From Bacteroidales bacterium (GTDB lineage: Bacteria; Bacteroidota; Bacteroidia; Bacteroidales; F082): a stretch of DNA of 64,000 nt. Under the pieces are notes generated by a model. That model did no database searches. It saw only the letters and a list, made by a program, of their open reading frames with translations, and had not been told where the DNA came from. Positions 32,312 to 39,195 of this stretch are shown here, piece after piece. Position 1 is the first letter of the stretch. Each line of letters opens with the position of its first letter. Position numbers and translations under genes: made by a program. The DNA lies in the NCBI GenBank assembly GCA_017477425.1, contig JAFUVT010000033.1:308619-372618 (forward strand). Reading direction: 5' to 3'.

Positions 32312-34354
32312 ATGAAGAAATTTACTTTTGCCTTAATGGCTTTGCTGGCTTTCTCTTTCTCCTTGAAGGCCCAGCAGTTTGTCTCGACGGAGCCTGCCAA
32401 CAGGAACGTCATCATTGAAGAATTTACGGGACGTACATGCCCGTACTGCCCCGATGGACATAGGATTTCGAATGAGATCTTGGCAGCCCATCCAGGTCAG
32501 GTATGGTCGGTCGCTTATCATGCCCAAAGCTCTCTTTCGCCCACAACTTATCCCAATCTGAACACCTCTATCAGTGCTACGCTGGAGAGTGCGTTTTCTG
32601 CCAACTCGCTTCCTTCGGCTGTCGTTAATAGGAGTACGGCTACAATCCTTCAGAGAAATGTGTGGGCAAATTACACGAACACCCAGTTGAACGAGGCTGC
32701 CGAATGCAATGTGGGTGGTATGGTGGTGCTTAATCCAGATACGCGTGTCGCAACTATCACGGTCGAGGTGTTTTATACGGGCAACAGCAGTGCCGATGAG
32801 AACTATCTGACCATTGCCATGACGCAAGACAGCATTCTGGGATCGCAGTCGGGCGGTAGTACCTATAACCCTGAACAAATGATTGGCAGTCAGTATGTGC
32901 ACATGCACGTTTTCCGTGACATGATTACTCCCACTTGGGGTGAAGTCATTTCTCCTACCACCCAAGGTACATTGATTACTCGTACCTATACTTATGAGGT
33001 GCCCGAGAGCATCGGAAATCCAAATGGAGTTGAGGTAGACCTTAACAATATCCATTTTGTCGCTTGGGTTTCAGAGAGATACCAAGGAACCCCCACACGT
33101 CCTATCTTGAATTGCAACAAGCTTGATGTGGTTCTTGGATCCAACGAACCTATTTATCCCGCCGTTACTAGCGTTTCTTTACCCTCCTTTACCTGTTCCC
33201 ATACTAAAGATATCGAATTGAACATTCAGAATCTGGGCACGGAAACCATTACCAGCATGGCCATCGAGGTGGAACTGGAAGGCGAGACTCAAACCATTAA
33301 TTGGGAAGGCAACCTTCCGCAATTCAGCGCAGAGAAACTGGTGGCCCAAATGGATGTTCCTTTTGGAACACATACTGTGACAGCCACCATCATCGAAGCT
33401 AATGGCACTTCGTATTCGAATAGTGGCTCTGGCAGTATTAACTGCCTTGAATGGGTCGGCCTCGAAATTGAAGGCGAAGAGGAAGAGCTGAGACTCGAAA
33501 TCATGCAAGACAAGTTCGGCAACCAAACCACTTGGACAGTGACTGACTCTGAAGGAAGTCTGTTAGGCAGCGGCGGTCCTTACGATATGCTGCTGGGTGG
33601 TACGGCCACTCAAATCCACGTCGAGCATGTTATGGTTCCGGTCAATGAGTGCGTGAAGTTCACGATACACGATGATAACGGCAATGGTATCTGCTGCGCT
33701 TATGGACAAGGCTACTACATCGTCAAGGACAGCCATGGCAATGTGCTGTTTGGCGACCAGAACGACGGTGATTTCGGTGAAGAGATCTCCCATCTGATTT
33801 CGGTCAGAGCCCCTGGGGCTTCTGTTAGCGTCGGCGTTACTGAGGTCAACAACGTGGACCACGCCCACGCCGATTTTGCCGCTCCTCTTGAGTACGATGG
33901 CTATCCCGACCAAGTGGGCTTCTCGGTCCGCAAAGTCACGAGCCCCGATCCTTTCATCGTTCCTGGTTTCCTGAACGAGTTCCGCAACATTTTGGGCACA
34001 ACTGATGAACTTGAACCTGCCAGCATTTACATGGTGAAGGCCTTCGCCGTGGTCAACGGTCAGACCTACTATGGCGCTGAGACCACCTTCCAAACCACAA
34101 CCGAAGGTGTTGACGAGCTGGCTGCCACTTTGAAGCTTTATCCCAACCCGACTTCGAATGTGCTGAACATCGAAGGCGAGGGCATGAGCAGCGTCGAGGT
34201 GTTCAATGCTGTCGGACAACGCATGATGACGGTGAACGTCGAAGGCGACAAGGCTCAAGTCCATACCGAAAGCTTGAGCAATGGCCTCTACTTTGTCCGC
34301 ATCCACGCCAATGATGGCACGGTGCTCAACCGCACTTTCTCGGTGGCCCGCTAA
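32312..34354 (+). CDS. Secreted T9SS cargo protein with N-terminal Omp28/thioredoxin-like domain
   Basis: The protein has 680 residues; the ATG at 32312 begins a signal peptide (KKFTFALMALLAFSFSLKAQ). An Omp28-like domain comes first, with Cys43 and Cys46 in FTGRTCPYCPDGH. Then follow an Ig-like segment (about 285-380), a calcium-binding-like region rich in Asp, Asn and Gly (HDDNGNGICCAYGQGYYIV) and a T9SS type A domain from about 607 (LKLYPNPTSNVLNIEG to FSVAR). It has the same thioredoxin-like core as the three cargo proteins at 22944-28203 but a different domain order. Surface or extracellular location is very likely; the function is unknown. Confidence 0.86.
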   Translation: MKKFTFALMALLAFSFSLKAQQFVSTEPANRNVIIEEFTGRTCPYCPDGHRISNEILAAHPGQVWSVAYHAQSSLSPTTYPNLNTSISATLESAFSANSLPSAVVNRSTATILQRNVWANYTNTQLNEAAECNVGGMVVLNPDTRVATITVEVFYTGNSSADENYLTIAMTQDSILGSQSGGSTYNPEQMIGSQYVHMHVFRDMITPTWGEVISPTTQGTLITRTYTYEVPESIGNPNGVEVDLNNIHFVAWVSERYQGTPTRPILNCNKLDVVLGSNEPIYPAVTSVSLPSFTCSHTKDIELNIQNLGTETITSMAIEVELEGETQTINWEGNLPQFSAEKLVAQMDVPFGTHTVTATIIEANGTSYSNSGSGSINCLEWVGLEIEGEEEELRLEIMQDKFGNQTTWTVTDSEGSLLGSGGPYDMLLGGTATQIHVEHVMVPVNECVKFTIHDDNGNGICCAYGQGYYIVKDSHGNVLFGDQNDGDFGEEISHLISVRAPGASVSVGVTEVNNVDHAHADFAAPLEYDGYPDQVGFSVRKVTSPDPFIVPGFLNEFRNILGTTDELEPASIYMVKAFAVVNGQTYYGAETTFQTTTEGVDELAATLKLYPNPTSNVLNIEGEGMSSVEVFNAVGQRMMTVNVEGDKAQVHTESLSNGLYFVRIHANDGTVLNRTFSVAR

Positions 34355-34375
34355 TCGCGACCGACCGAACGCAAC

Positions 34376-34410
34376 AAAAAAGTCGCCTCATTTCGAGGCG
34401 ACTTTTTTTT
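34376..34410. terminator. Bidirectional terminator between convergent cargo gene and pyrF
   Basis: AAAAAGTCGCCTC pairs with GAGGCGACTTTTTT around ATTTC, with A-run and T-run on either side so it can act on both strands. A second small hairpin (TAGCGGG/CCCGCTA) follows at about 34440-34458, within the pyrF 3' region. Confidence 0.85.
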
Positions 34411-34469
34411 GTTGGGTCATAACCAACCCTTGAAAGTCATAGCGGGCTTGACCCGCTATCTCCTTAACT

Positions 34470-35297
34470 TTATTTGAGCCCTCTCTCTTTCAACAACCCA
34501 CTCATCTGTTCCTGCAACTTCTTTGCCTCTTCGCCAGCGCGAATGGCAAAGTCACCGCCATTGGAAGCATAGATGATGCCTCGCGACGAATTGACCAATA
34601 GGCCACATTCGTCGTTCAATCCGTTGTGGGCCACGGCTTGCAGGTCGCCGCCTTGGGCACCCACACCAGGCACGAGGAAGAAATAGTCGGGCAGCATCTT
34701 GCGGATTTCGCCCAATTCCTCGGGGTGCGTTGCGCCCACTACAAACATCATCTGCTCCGAAGTTGCCCAAGTAGTGGCGGTTTGCAGCACTTGTTGGTGC
34801 AGCATCCGCTCGCCAACATTTAGGTATTGGAAGTCCTGCGAGCCTTTGTTGGAGGTCAAGGCCAAGAGGATGACCCATTTGTCCTCGAAGTTGAGGAACG
34901 GCTCCACGGAGTCCTTGCCCATATAGGGTGCCACGGTCAGGGCGTCGGCTTTCAAAGTGTTGAAGAAGGCCTTGGCGTAGTTGGCCGAGGTGTTCCCGAT
35001 GTCGCCGCGTTTGGCATCTGCGATGATGAAAATCTCGGGATGGTTGACTTTGATGTATTGGATGGTGCGCTCCAGGCTTTGCCAGCCTTTGGCGCCATAC
35101 ACCTCGTAGAAGGCGGTATTGGGCTTGTAGGCCACGGCGTAAGGTGCCGTCTGGTTGATAATCTGTTTGTTGAACTCAAAAACGGGGTCTTCCAAAGCCA
35201 ACAAATCCTGCGGAATCTTGTTGATGTCGGTGTCCAACCCGACGCAAAGGAATGACTGTTTTTTCTTGATTTGCTCGAAAAGTTGTTGCTTGTTCAT
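34470..35297 (-). CDS. pyrF: Orotidine 5'-phosphate decarboxylase
   Basis: The protein has 275 residues and catalyses the last step of UMP synthesis. The catalytic set is seen in [16 protein letters not shown]: Asp94, Lys96 and Asp99. Its length and sequence around [14 protein letters not shown] mark the type 2 (longer) OMP decarboxylase found in Bacteroidota. It lies 48 bp downstream of prfA on the same strand; the gap holds a REP-like repeat. Grouping with prfA and purM is a common gene order in this phylum. Confidence 0.95.
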   Translation of the reverse strand: MNKQQLFEQIKKKQSFLCVGLDTDINKIPQDLLALEDPVFEFNKQIINQTAPYAVAYKPNTAFYEVYGAKGWQSLERTIQYIKVNHPEIFIIADAKRGDIGNTSANYAKAFFNTLKADALTVAPYMGKDSVEPFLNFEDKWVILLALTSNKGSQDFQYLNVGERMLHQQVLQTATTWATSEQMMFVVGATHPEELGEIRKMLPDYFFLVPGVGAQGGDLQAVAHNGLNDECGLLVNSSRGIIYASNGGDFAIRAGEEAKKLQEQMSGLLKERGLK

Positions 35298-35313
35298 ATT
35301 GGTGTGCTGTTGA

Positions 35314-35340
35314 GGGGGCCCTGAGCCTGTCGAAGGGCCC
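35314..35340. repeat. REP-like repeat between prfA and pyrF
   Basis: Contains the reverse complement of the core TTCGACAGGCTCAGGG, read on the plus strand as CCCTGAGCCTGTCGAA followed by GGGCCC. It is one of six copies in the window. Confidence 0.8.
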
Positions 35341-35345
35341 GATGG

Positions 35346-36452
35346 TTACGATTCAATGTTTTCTTTCAGTCTTTCAGCGTTTTCCGCCATTTGCAGGCGG
35401 TTGATGATTTCTCCCAAGTCGCCATCCATGACGGCGGCGAGATTATAGACGGTTAGGCCCTCTACGCGGTGGTCGGTGACGCGCCCTTGGGGATAGTTAT
35501 AGGTGCGGATCTTGGCCGAACGGTCGCCGGTCGAGACCATCGTCTTACGCTTGGCGGAGATGTCGCTGATGTATTTCTGGTATTCCATGTCGTAGATGCG
35601 CGTGCGCAGCCGTGCCAAGGCGCGTTCGCGGTTCTTGGGTTGGTCGCGGGTTTCGGTGCATTCGATGAGGATTTCCTGCATTTCGCCCGTGTTGGGGTTC
35701 TTCCACATATAGCGCAGGCGCACGCCCGATTCCACCTTGTTCACGTTTTGGCCACCGGCGCCGCTCGAGCGGAAGGTGTCCCATTTGATTTCGCCCTCGT
35801 TGATTTCCACGTCAAACTCCTCGGCTTCGGGCAACACGGCCACCGATGCGGCGGAGGTGTGGATGCGGCCTTGTGTCTCGGTTTTTGGAACCCGCTGCAC
35901 GCGGTGTACGCCCGACTCGAACTTGAGGATGCCATAGCAGCCGTTGCCCGTCACGCTGAAGTCGATTTCCTTGTAGCCGCCGCTGGCGCCTTCACTGACT
36001 GAGGTCACCTCGACCTTCCAGCCTTGGGCTTCGCAGAATTTGGTGTACATACGGAAGAGGTCGCCGGCGAAGAGGCAGGCCTCGTCGCCACCCGTGCCAG
36101 CACGGATTTCCATGATGGCGTTCTTGCTGTCCTGCGGGTCCTTGGGAATCATCATCACGCGGATGTCCTGCTCCAGCTGCTCGATGCGCGTTTGCGCCGT
36201 GTCGATTTCCTCCACAGCCATCTTGCGCATTTCCTCGTCTTTTTCAGTGGCTAGGATTTCCTTGGCTTCCTCAATGTTGGCTTTCAGCGTTTTGTATTCC
36301 TTGAAGGCCATAACGATAGGCTCCAAGTCCTTATAATCCTTGTTGAGCTTCACGTATCGCTTCATGTCGGAAGCCACGGCAGGGTCAGCAAGTTGTTCGC
36401 CCATTTCTTCCCAACGGTGCTTTATCGTTTCAAGTTTTTCGGTGATGTCCAT
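35346..36452 (-). CDS. prfA: Peptide chain release factor 1
   Basis: The protein has 368 residues. The GGQ motif that triggers peptidyl-tRNA hydrolysis is at 233-235 (SSGAGGQNVNKVESGVRL). The stop-codon recognition tripeptide of the RF1 type is PKT at 189-191 in RVPKTETQGRIHTS, a variant of the usual PxT. RF1 reads UAA and UAG. The gene precedes pyrF; the purM gene normally adjacent in this phylum is separated from it here by two inserted genes (36483-37933). Confidence 0.95.
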   Translation of the reverse strand: MDITEKLETIKHRWEEMGEQLADPAVASDMKRYVKLNKDYKDLEPIVMAFKEYKTLKANIEEAKEILATEKDEEMRKMAVEEIDTAQTRIEQLEQDIRVMMIPKDPQDSKNAIMEIRAGTGGDEACLFAGDLFRMYTKFCEAQGWKVEVTSVSEGASGGYKEIDFSVTGNGCYGILKFESGVHRVQRVPKTETQGRIHTSAASVAVLPEAEEFDVEINEGEIKWDTFRSSGAGGQNVNKVESGVRLRYMWKNPNTGEMQEILIECTETRDQPKNRERALARLRTRIYDMEYQKYISDISAKRKTMVSTGDRSAKIRTYNYPQGRVTDHRVEGLTVYNLAAVMDGDLGEIINRLQMAENAERLKENIES

Positions 36453-36482
36453 GGCTTATTATTTCCAAAAAGCAAGGGGCTA

Positions 36483-36893
36483 TTATTCAGCTGGTGTAGT
36501 AAAACAAATGTCTTTGCCAAATACGGGCTGTTCACCCCATGCAATTGCAAACGCCCTGAAATGATACTCGGTTCCAGCCTCCTGAACAGGAATCATCCAT
36601 TCAAAAGGTCGGGGAAGCGAAAGGTCGGGGTGGTAGTTGATATCTTGTTGCTCAATGAAGTACATTTCATCCATATCAGGATTGGGATTCTTCCCCAAAC
36701 AATATCCGTATGCCTGAAGTTCGTCAAGATTCTTGTCAATCGCTTTGATGGTGCCAGTAATCTTTGCGTAATGTGCCTGTACTTCTTCGGGCTGATTGGT
36801 CTTGATGGTGACTTTTTCACCGTTTTTGTTGCAACTTGTGAATCCGAAAATGAGCAAAATGCCCATTAAAACAAAAAACTTTGATTTAATCAT
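36483..36893 (-). CDS. Small lipoprotein of unknown function
   Basis: The protein has 136 residues; the ATG at 36893 starts a lipoprotein signal with Cys21 (LLIFGFTSCNKNG). The mature part resembles the Fn3-like repeats of Bacteroidota lipoproteins: ITGTIKAIDKNLDELQAYGY, then EAGTEYHFRAFAI, suggesting one such domain, perhaps a remnant of a longer protein. It is AT-rich compared with prfA and purM, and starts 6 bp after the stop of the DUF1016 gene, so the pair probably entered together. The function is unknown. Confidence 0.75.
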   Translation of the reverse strand: MIKSKFFVLMGILLIFGFTSCNKNGEKVTIKTNQPEEVQAHYAKITGTIKAIDKNLDELQAYGYCLGKNPNPDMDEMYFIEQQDINYHPDLSLPRPFEWMIPVQEAGTEYHFRAFAIAWGEQPVFGKDICFTTPAE

Positions 36894-36898
36894 GACGG

Positions 36899-37933
36899 TT
36901 ATGATTTTGGTGATTGTGTGTCGTTGATCATTTTTGAAACTCTTTCTATCAGTTCTTCCTTGTTTGGTAGGCAAAGTGTGTATTTCGAAGCGAATATCTG
37001 GTTCGAAAGTCCGCCCAAGGCGTATTCAGCAGTAAGGTTGTCTTTTTCGGCGCAAAGAATGATGCCAATGGGAGGATTGTCGTCTTCATCGTTTACTTCT
37101 GTGGCATAGTAATTCAGGTACATATTGAGCTGTCCAGCCGCTTCAGGTGTCAGTTTGGTTCGTTTCAACTCAATCAATATGTATGCTTTTAGGATTTTGT
37201 TGTAGAAAACCATGTCCACATAATAATGGGTGTTGTTGAGGGTCACTCGCTGTTGTGTTCCCACAAACATGAAGCCGCGTCCCAATTCCAGCAGAAAGTC
37301 CTCGATTCCTCTCGTCAACATTCTTTCCAAATCACTTTCCATGATGGGCTTCTTTTCAGGAACACCAAGAAATTCAAAGACATAAGGATCTTTGATGATG
37401 TCGGAAGGTTGACTCATTTCTATTCCCTTGGTTGCCAGTTGATAAACTTTCTCTTTGTTAGCTTGTCCATCTGACAACAGCAGGCGTTCAAACAGCGAAC
37501 TGTCAATTTGCCTTTTCAGTTCCCTTAGAGACCAGTTGGCATTGATGCACTCCTTTTCGTAGAATGAGCGTTTATTGTCATCGGAAATGGTAAGTAACTC
37601 ACAGTAATGGCTCCAACTCAATTTGCTAGACAGTGTCTGGCAAATTGGATATTTGATATATAAAATTCTCATCCACTGTAAGTTGGCTCTTGAGAATCCT
37701 TTGCCGAAACTCTTGGTGAGACGCTTTGAGAGTTCTTTCAGAAGCTGCTTGCCGTATTCCGCCCTTTGCTGATGGTTTTGCTCATCTTCCACAATCAGCC
37801 TGCCTACATTCCAATAAGTGACCAGCAAAGTGGTATTCACTTGCGTGGCTACTGCATACCGCGCCGATTGTAGCAATCCTGCAATTTCGGTGTACAGTTT
37901 ATCTGTAGGCTGGTTTCCCACTAATGTATTCAT
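36899..37933 (-). CDS. DUF1016 / YhcG-type PD-(D/E)xK nuclease-like protein
   Basis: The protein has 344 residues. The N-terminal DUF1016_N domain (about 15-180) has NTTLLVTYWNVGRLI and LSKRLTKSFGKGFSRANLQW; the C-terminal PDDEXK domain has the active-site layout Asp240 (YYVDMVFYN), Glu255 and Lys257 (ILIELK). All three residues are intact, so nuclease activity is possible. Members occur as orphan genes and beside restriction or other defence genes; their role is not settled. The start is the ATG at 37933, 11 bp after the purM stop. The codon use is AT-rich against both neighbours, a sign of transfer. Confidence 0.85.
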   Translation of the reverse strand: MNTLVGNQPTDKLYTEIAGLLQSARYAVATQVNTTLLVTYWNVGRLIVEDEQNHQQRAEYGKQLLKELSKRLTKSFGKGFSRANLQWMRILYIKYPICQTLSSKLSWSHYCELLTISDDNKRSFYEKECINANWSLRELKRQIDSSLFERLLLSDGQANKEKVYQLATKGIEMSQPSDIIKDPYVFEFLGVPEKKPIMESDLERMLTRGIEDFLLELGRGFMFVGTQQRVTLNNTHYYVDMVFYNKILKAYILIELKRTKLTPEAAGQLNMYLNYYATEVNDEDDNPPIGIILCAEKDNLTAEYALGGLSNQIFASKYTLCLPNKEELIERVSKMINDTQSPKS

Positions 37934-37944
37934 TTTGCTCAAAA

Positions 37945-39105
37945 TCAATACTCAAACTCTCCAAACTCGCTTCGAATCGTCAATCGTTTGGCTTCCGAAT
38001 TCTCCACATGGCCAATAATCTGGCTGTCGATATTGAATTCCTTGGCAATGGCAATCATCTCGTTGGCGGCCTTTTCGTTGGTGTAGATTTCCAAACGGTG
38101 GCCCATGTTGAAGACCTTGTACATCTCGTGCCAATCCGTGCCCGAGGCGGCCTGAATCATACGGAAGAGCGGGGGCAAGGCGAGCATATTGTCCTTCACA
38201 ATGTGCAGTTTGTCAACGAAATGCAGCACCTTGGTCTGGGCACCGCCGCTGCAATGGATGATGCCGTGGATTTGTTTGCGGAATTCCTTCAGAATCGGGA
38301 TCATCAGCGGGGCGTAGGTGCGGGTGGGCGAGAGGATGAGTTTGCCCACGTCCACGCCTTCGATTTCGGTCGGGTCGGTCAGTTTGTGTGGACCGGAATA
38401 CACCAATGCCTCAGGGATGCTGTGGTCATAGCTCTCATCGTATTTCTCGGCCAAATAATGGTTGAGCATATCGTGTCGCGCCGAAGTGAGGCCGTTGCTG
38501 CCCATGCCGCCGTTGTAGCTGTCCTCGTAGGTGGCTTGTCCGTAGGACGCGAAGGCCACGATGACATCGCCTGACTGCAAGTTGTTATCAATCACTTCAT
38601 CGCGGCGGAGACGGGTCGTCACGGTGCTGTCCACGATGACGGTGCGCACCAAGTCGCCCACGTCGGCGGTCTCGCCACCAGTGAGATAGATGCCAATGCC
38701 GAGTTTGCGCAGTTTCTCCAAGAAATGCTCCGTCCCATTAATCAAGGCCGAAATGACTTCGCCTGGGATGAGGCTCTTGTTGCGCCCGATGGTGGAGGAG
38801 AGGAGCATGTTGTCCGTTGCGCCCACGCAGATGAGGTCGTCGGTGTTCATCACGATGGCGTCTTGCGCCACGCCTTCCCACACGCTCATATCGCCCGTCT
38901 CTTTCCAATAAAGGTAGGCAAGCGACGATTTGGTTCCGGCGCCGTCGGCGTGCATGATGTTGCAATACAGCGGGTCGCCGCCGAGGATGTCGGGGATGAT
39001 TTTACAGAAAGCGTTGGGATACAGTCCCTTGTCGAGGTTCTTGATGGCGTTGTGGATGTCTTCCTTTTCGGCAGAAACGCCGCGTTGACTATAACGATTA
39101 TCCAT
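37945..39105 (-). CDS. purM: Phosphoribosylformylglycinamidine cyclo-ligase (PurM-type)
   Basis: The protein has 386 residues, the longer PurM form seen in Bacteroidota. It makes 5-aminoimidazole ribotide from FGAM and ATP. Recognisable parts: MDNRYSQRGVSAEKEDIHNA, the ATP/substrate segment NIMHADGAGTKSSLAYLYWK, AQDAIVMNTDDLICVGATDN, LTGGETADVGDLV and the C-terminal GHRLEIYT region. It heads the purM-(insertion)-prfA-pyrF group on the minus strand. It is separated from the PorE-like gene upstream by an inverted pair of REP-like repeats at 39119-39192. Confidence 0.92.
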   Translation of the reverse strand: MDNRYSQRGVSAEKEDIHNAIKNLDKGLYPNAFCKIIPDILGGDPLYCNIMHADGAGTKSSLAYLYWKETGDMSVWEGVAQDAIVMNTDDLICVGATDNMLLSSTIGRNKSLIPGEVISALINGTEHFLEKLRKLGIGIYLTGGETADVGDLVRTVIVDSTVTTRLRRDEVIDNNLQSGDVIVAFASYGQATYEDSYNGGMGSNGLTSARHDMLNHYLAEKYDESYDHSIPEALVYSGPHKLTDPTEIEGVDVGKLILSPTRTYAPLMIPILKEFRKQIHGIIHCSGGAQTKVLHFVDKLHIVKDNMLALPPLFRMIQAASGTDWHEMYKVFNMGHRLEIYTNEKAANEMIAIAKEFNIDSQIIGHVENSEAKRLTIRSEFGEFEY

Positions 39106-39118
39106 GTTTTTTGACTTC

Positions 39119-39146
39119 GGGCCCTTCGACAGGCTCAGGGACCCTT
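39119..39146. repeat. REP-like repeat, left arm of an inverted pair
   Basis: Carries CCCTTCGACAGGCTCAGGG in plus orientation. With the opposite copy at 39164-39192 it can form a stem of about 24 bp with a loop of about 18 nt between the PorE-like gene and purM. Confidence 0.8.
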
Positions 39147-39163
39147 AACTATATGTGAAAGCC

Positions 39164-39192
39164 AAGGTTCCTGAGCTTGTCGAAGGACCGAC
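39164..39192. repeat. REP-like repeat, right arm of an inverted pair
   Basis: Carries TTCCTGAGCTTGTCGAAGG, the reverse complement of the core with two changes. The stem with the left arm ends 4 bp before the PorE-like stop and may double as a transcription end or mRNA stabiliser. Confidence 0.8.
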
Positions 39193-39195
39193 ATT

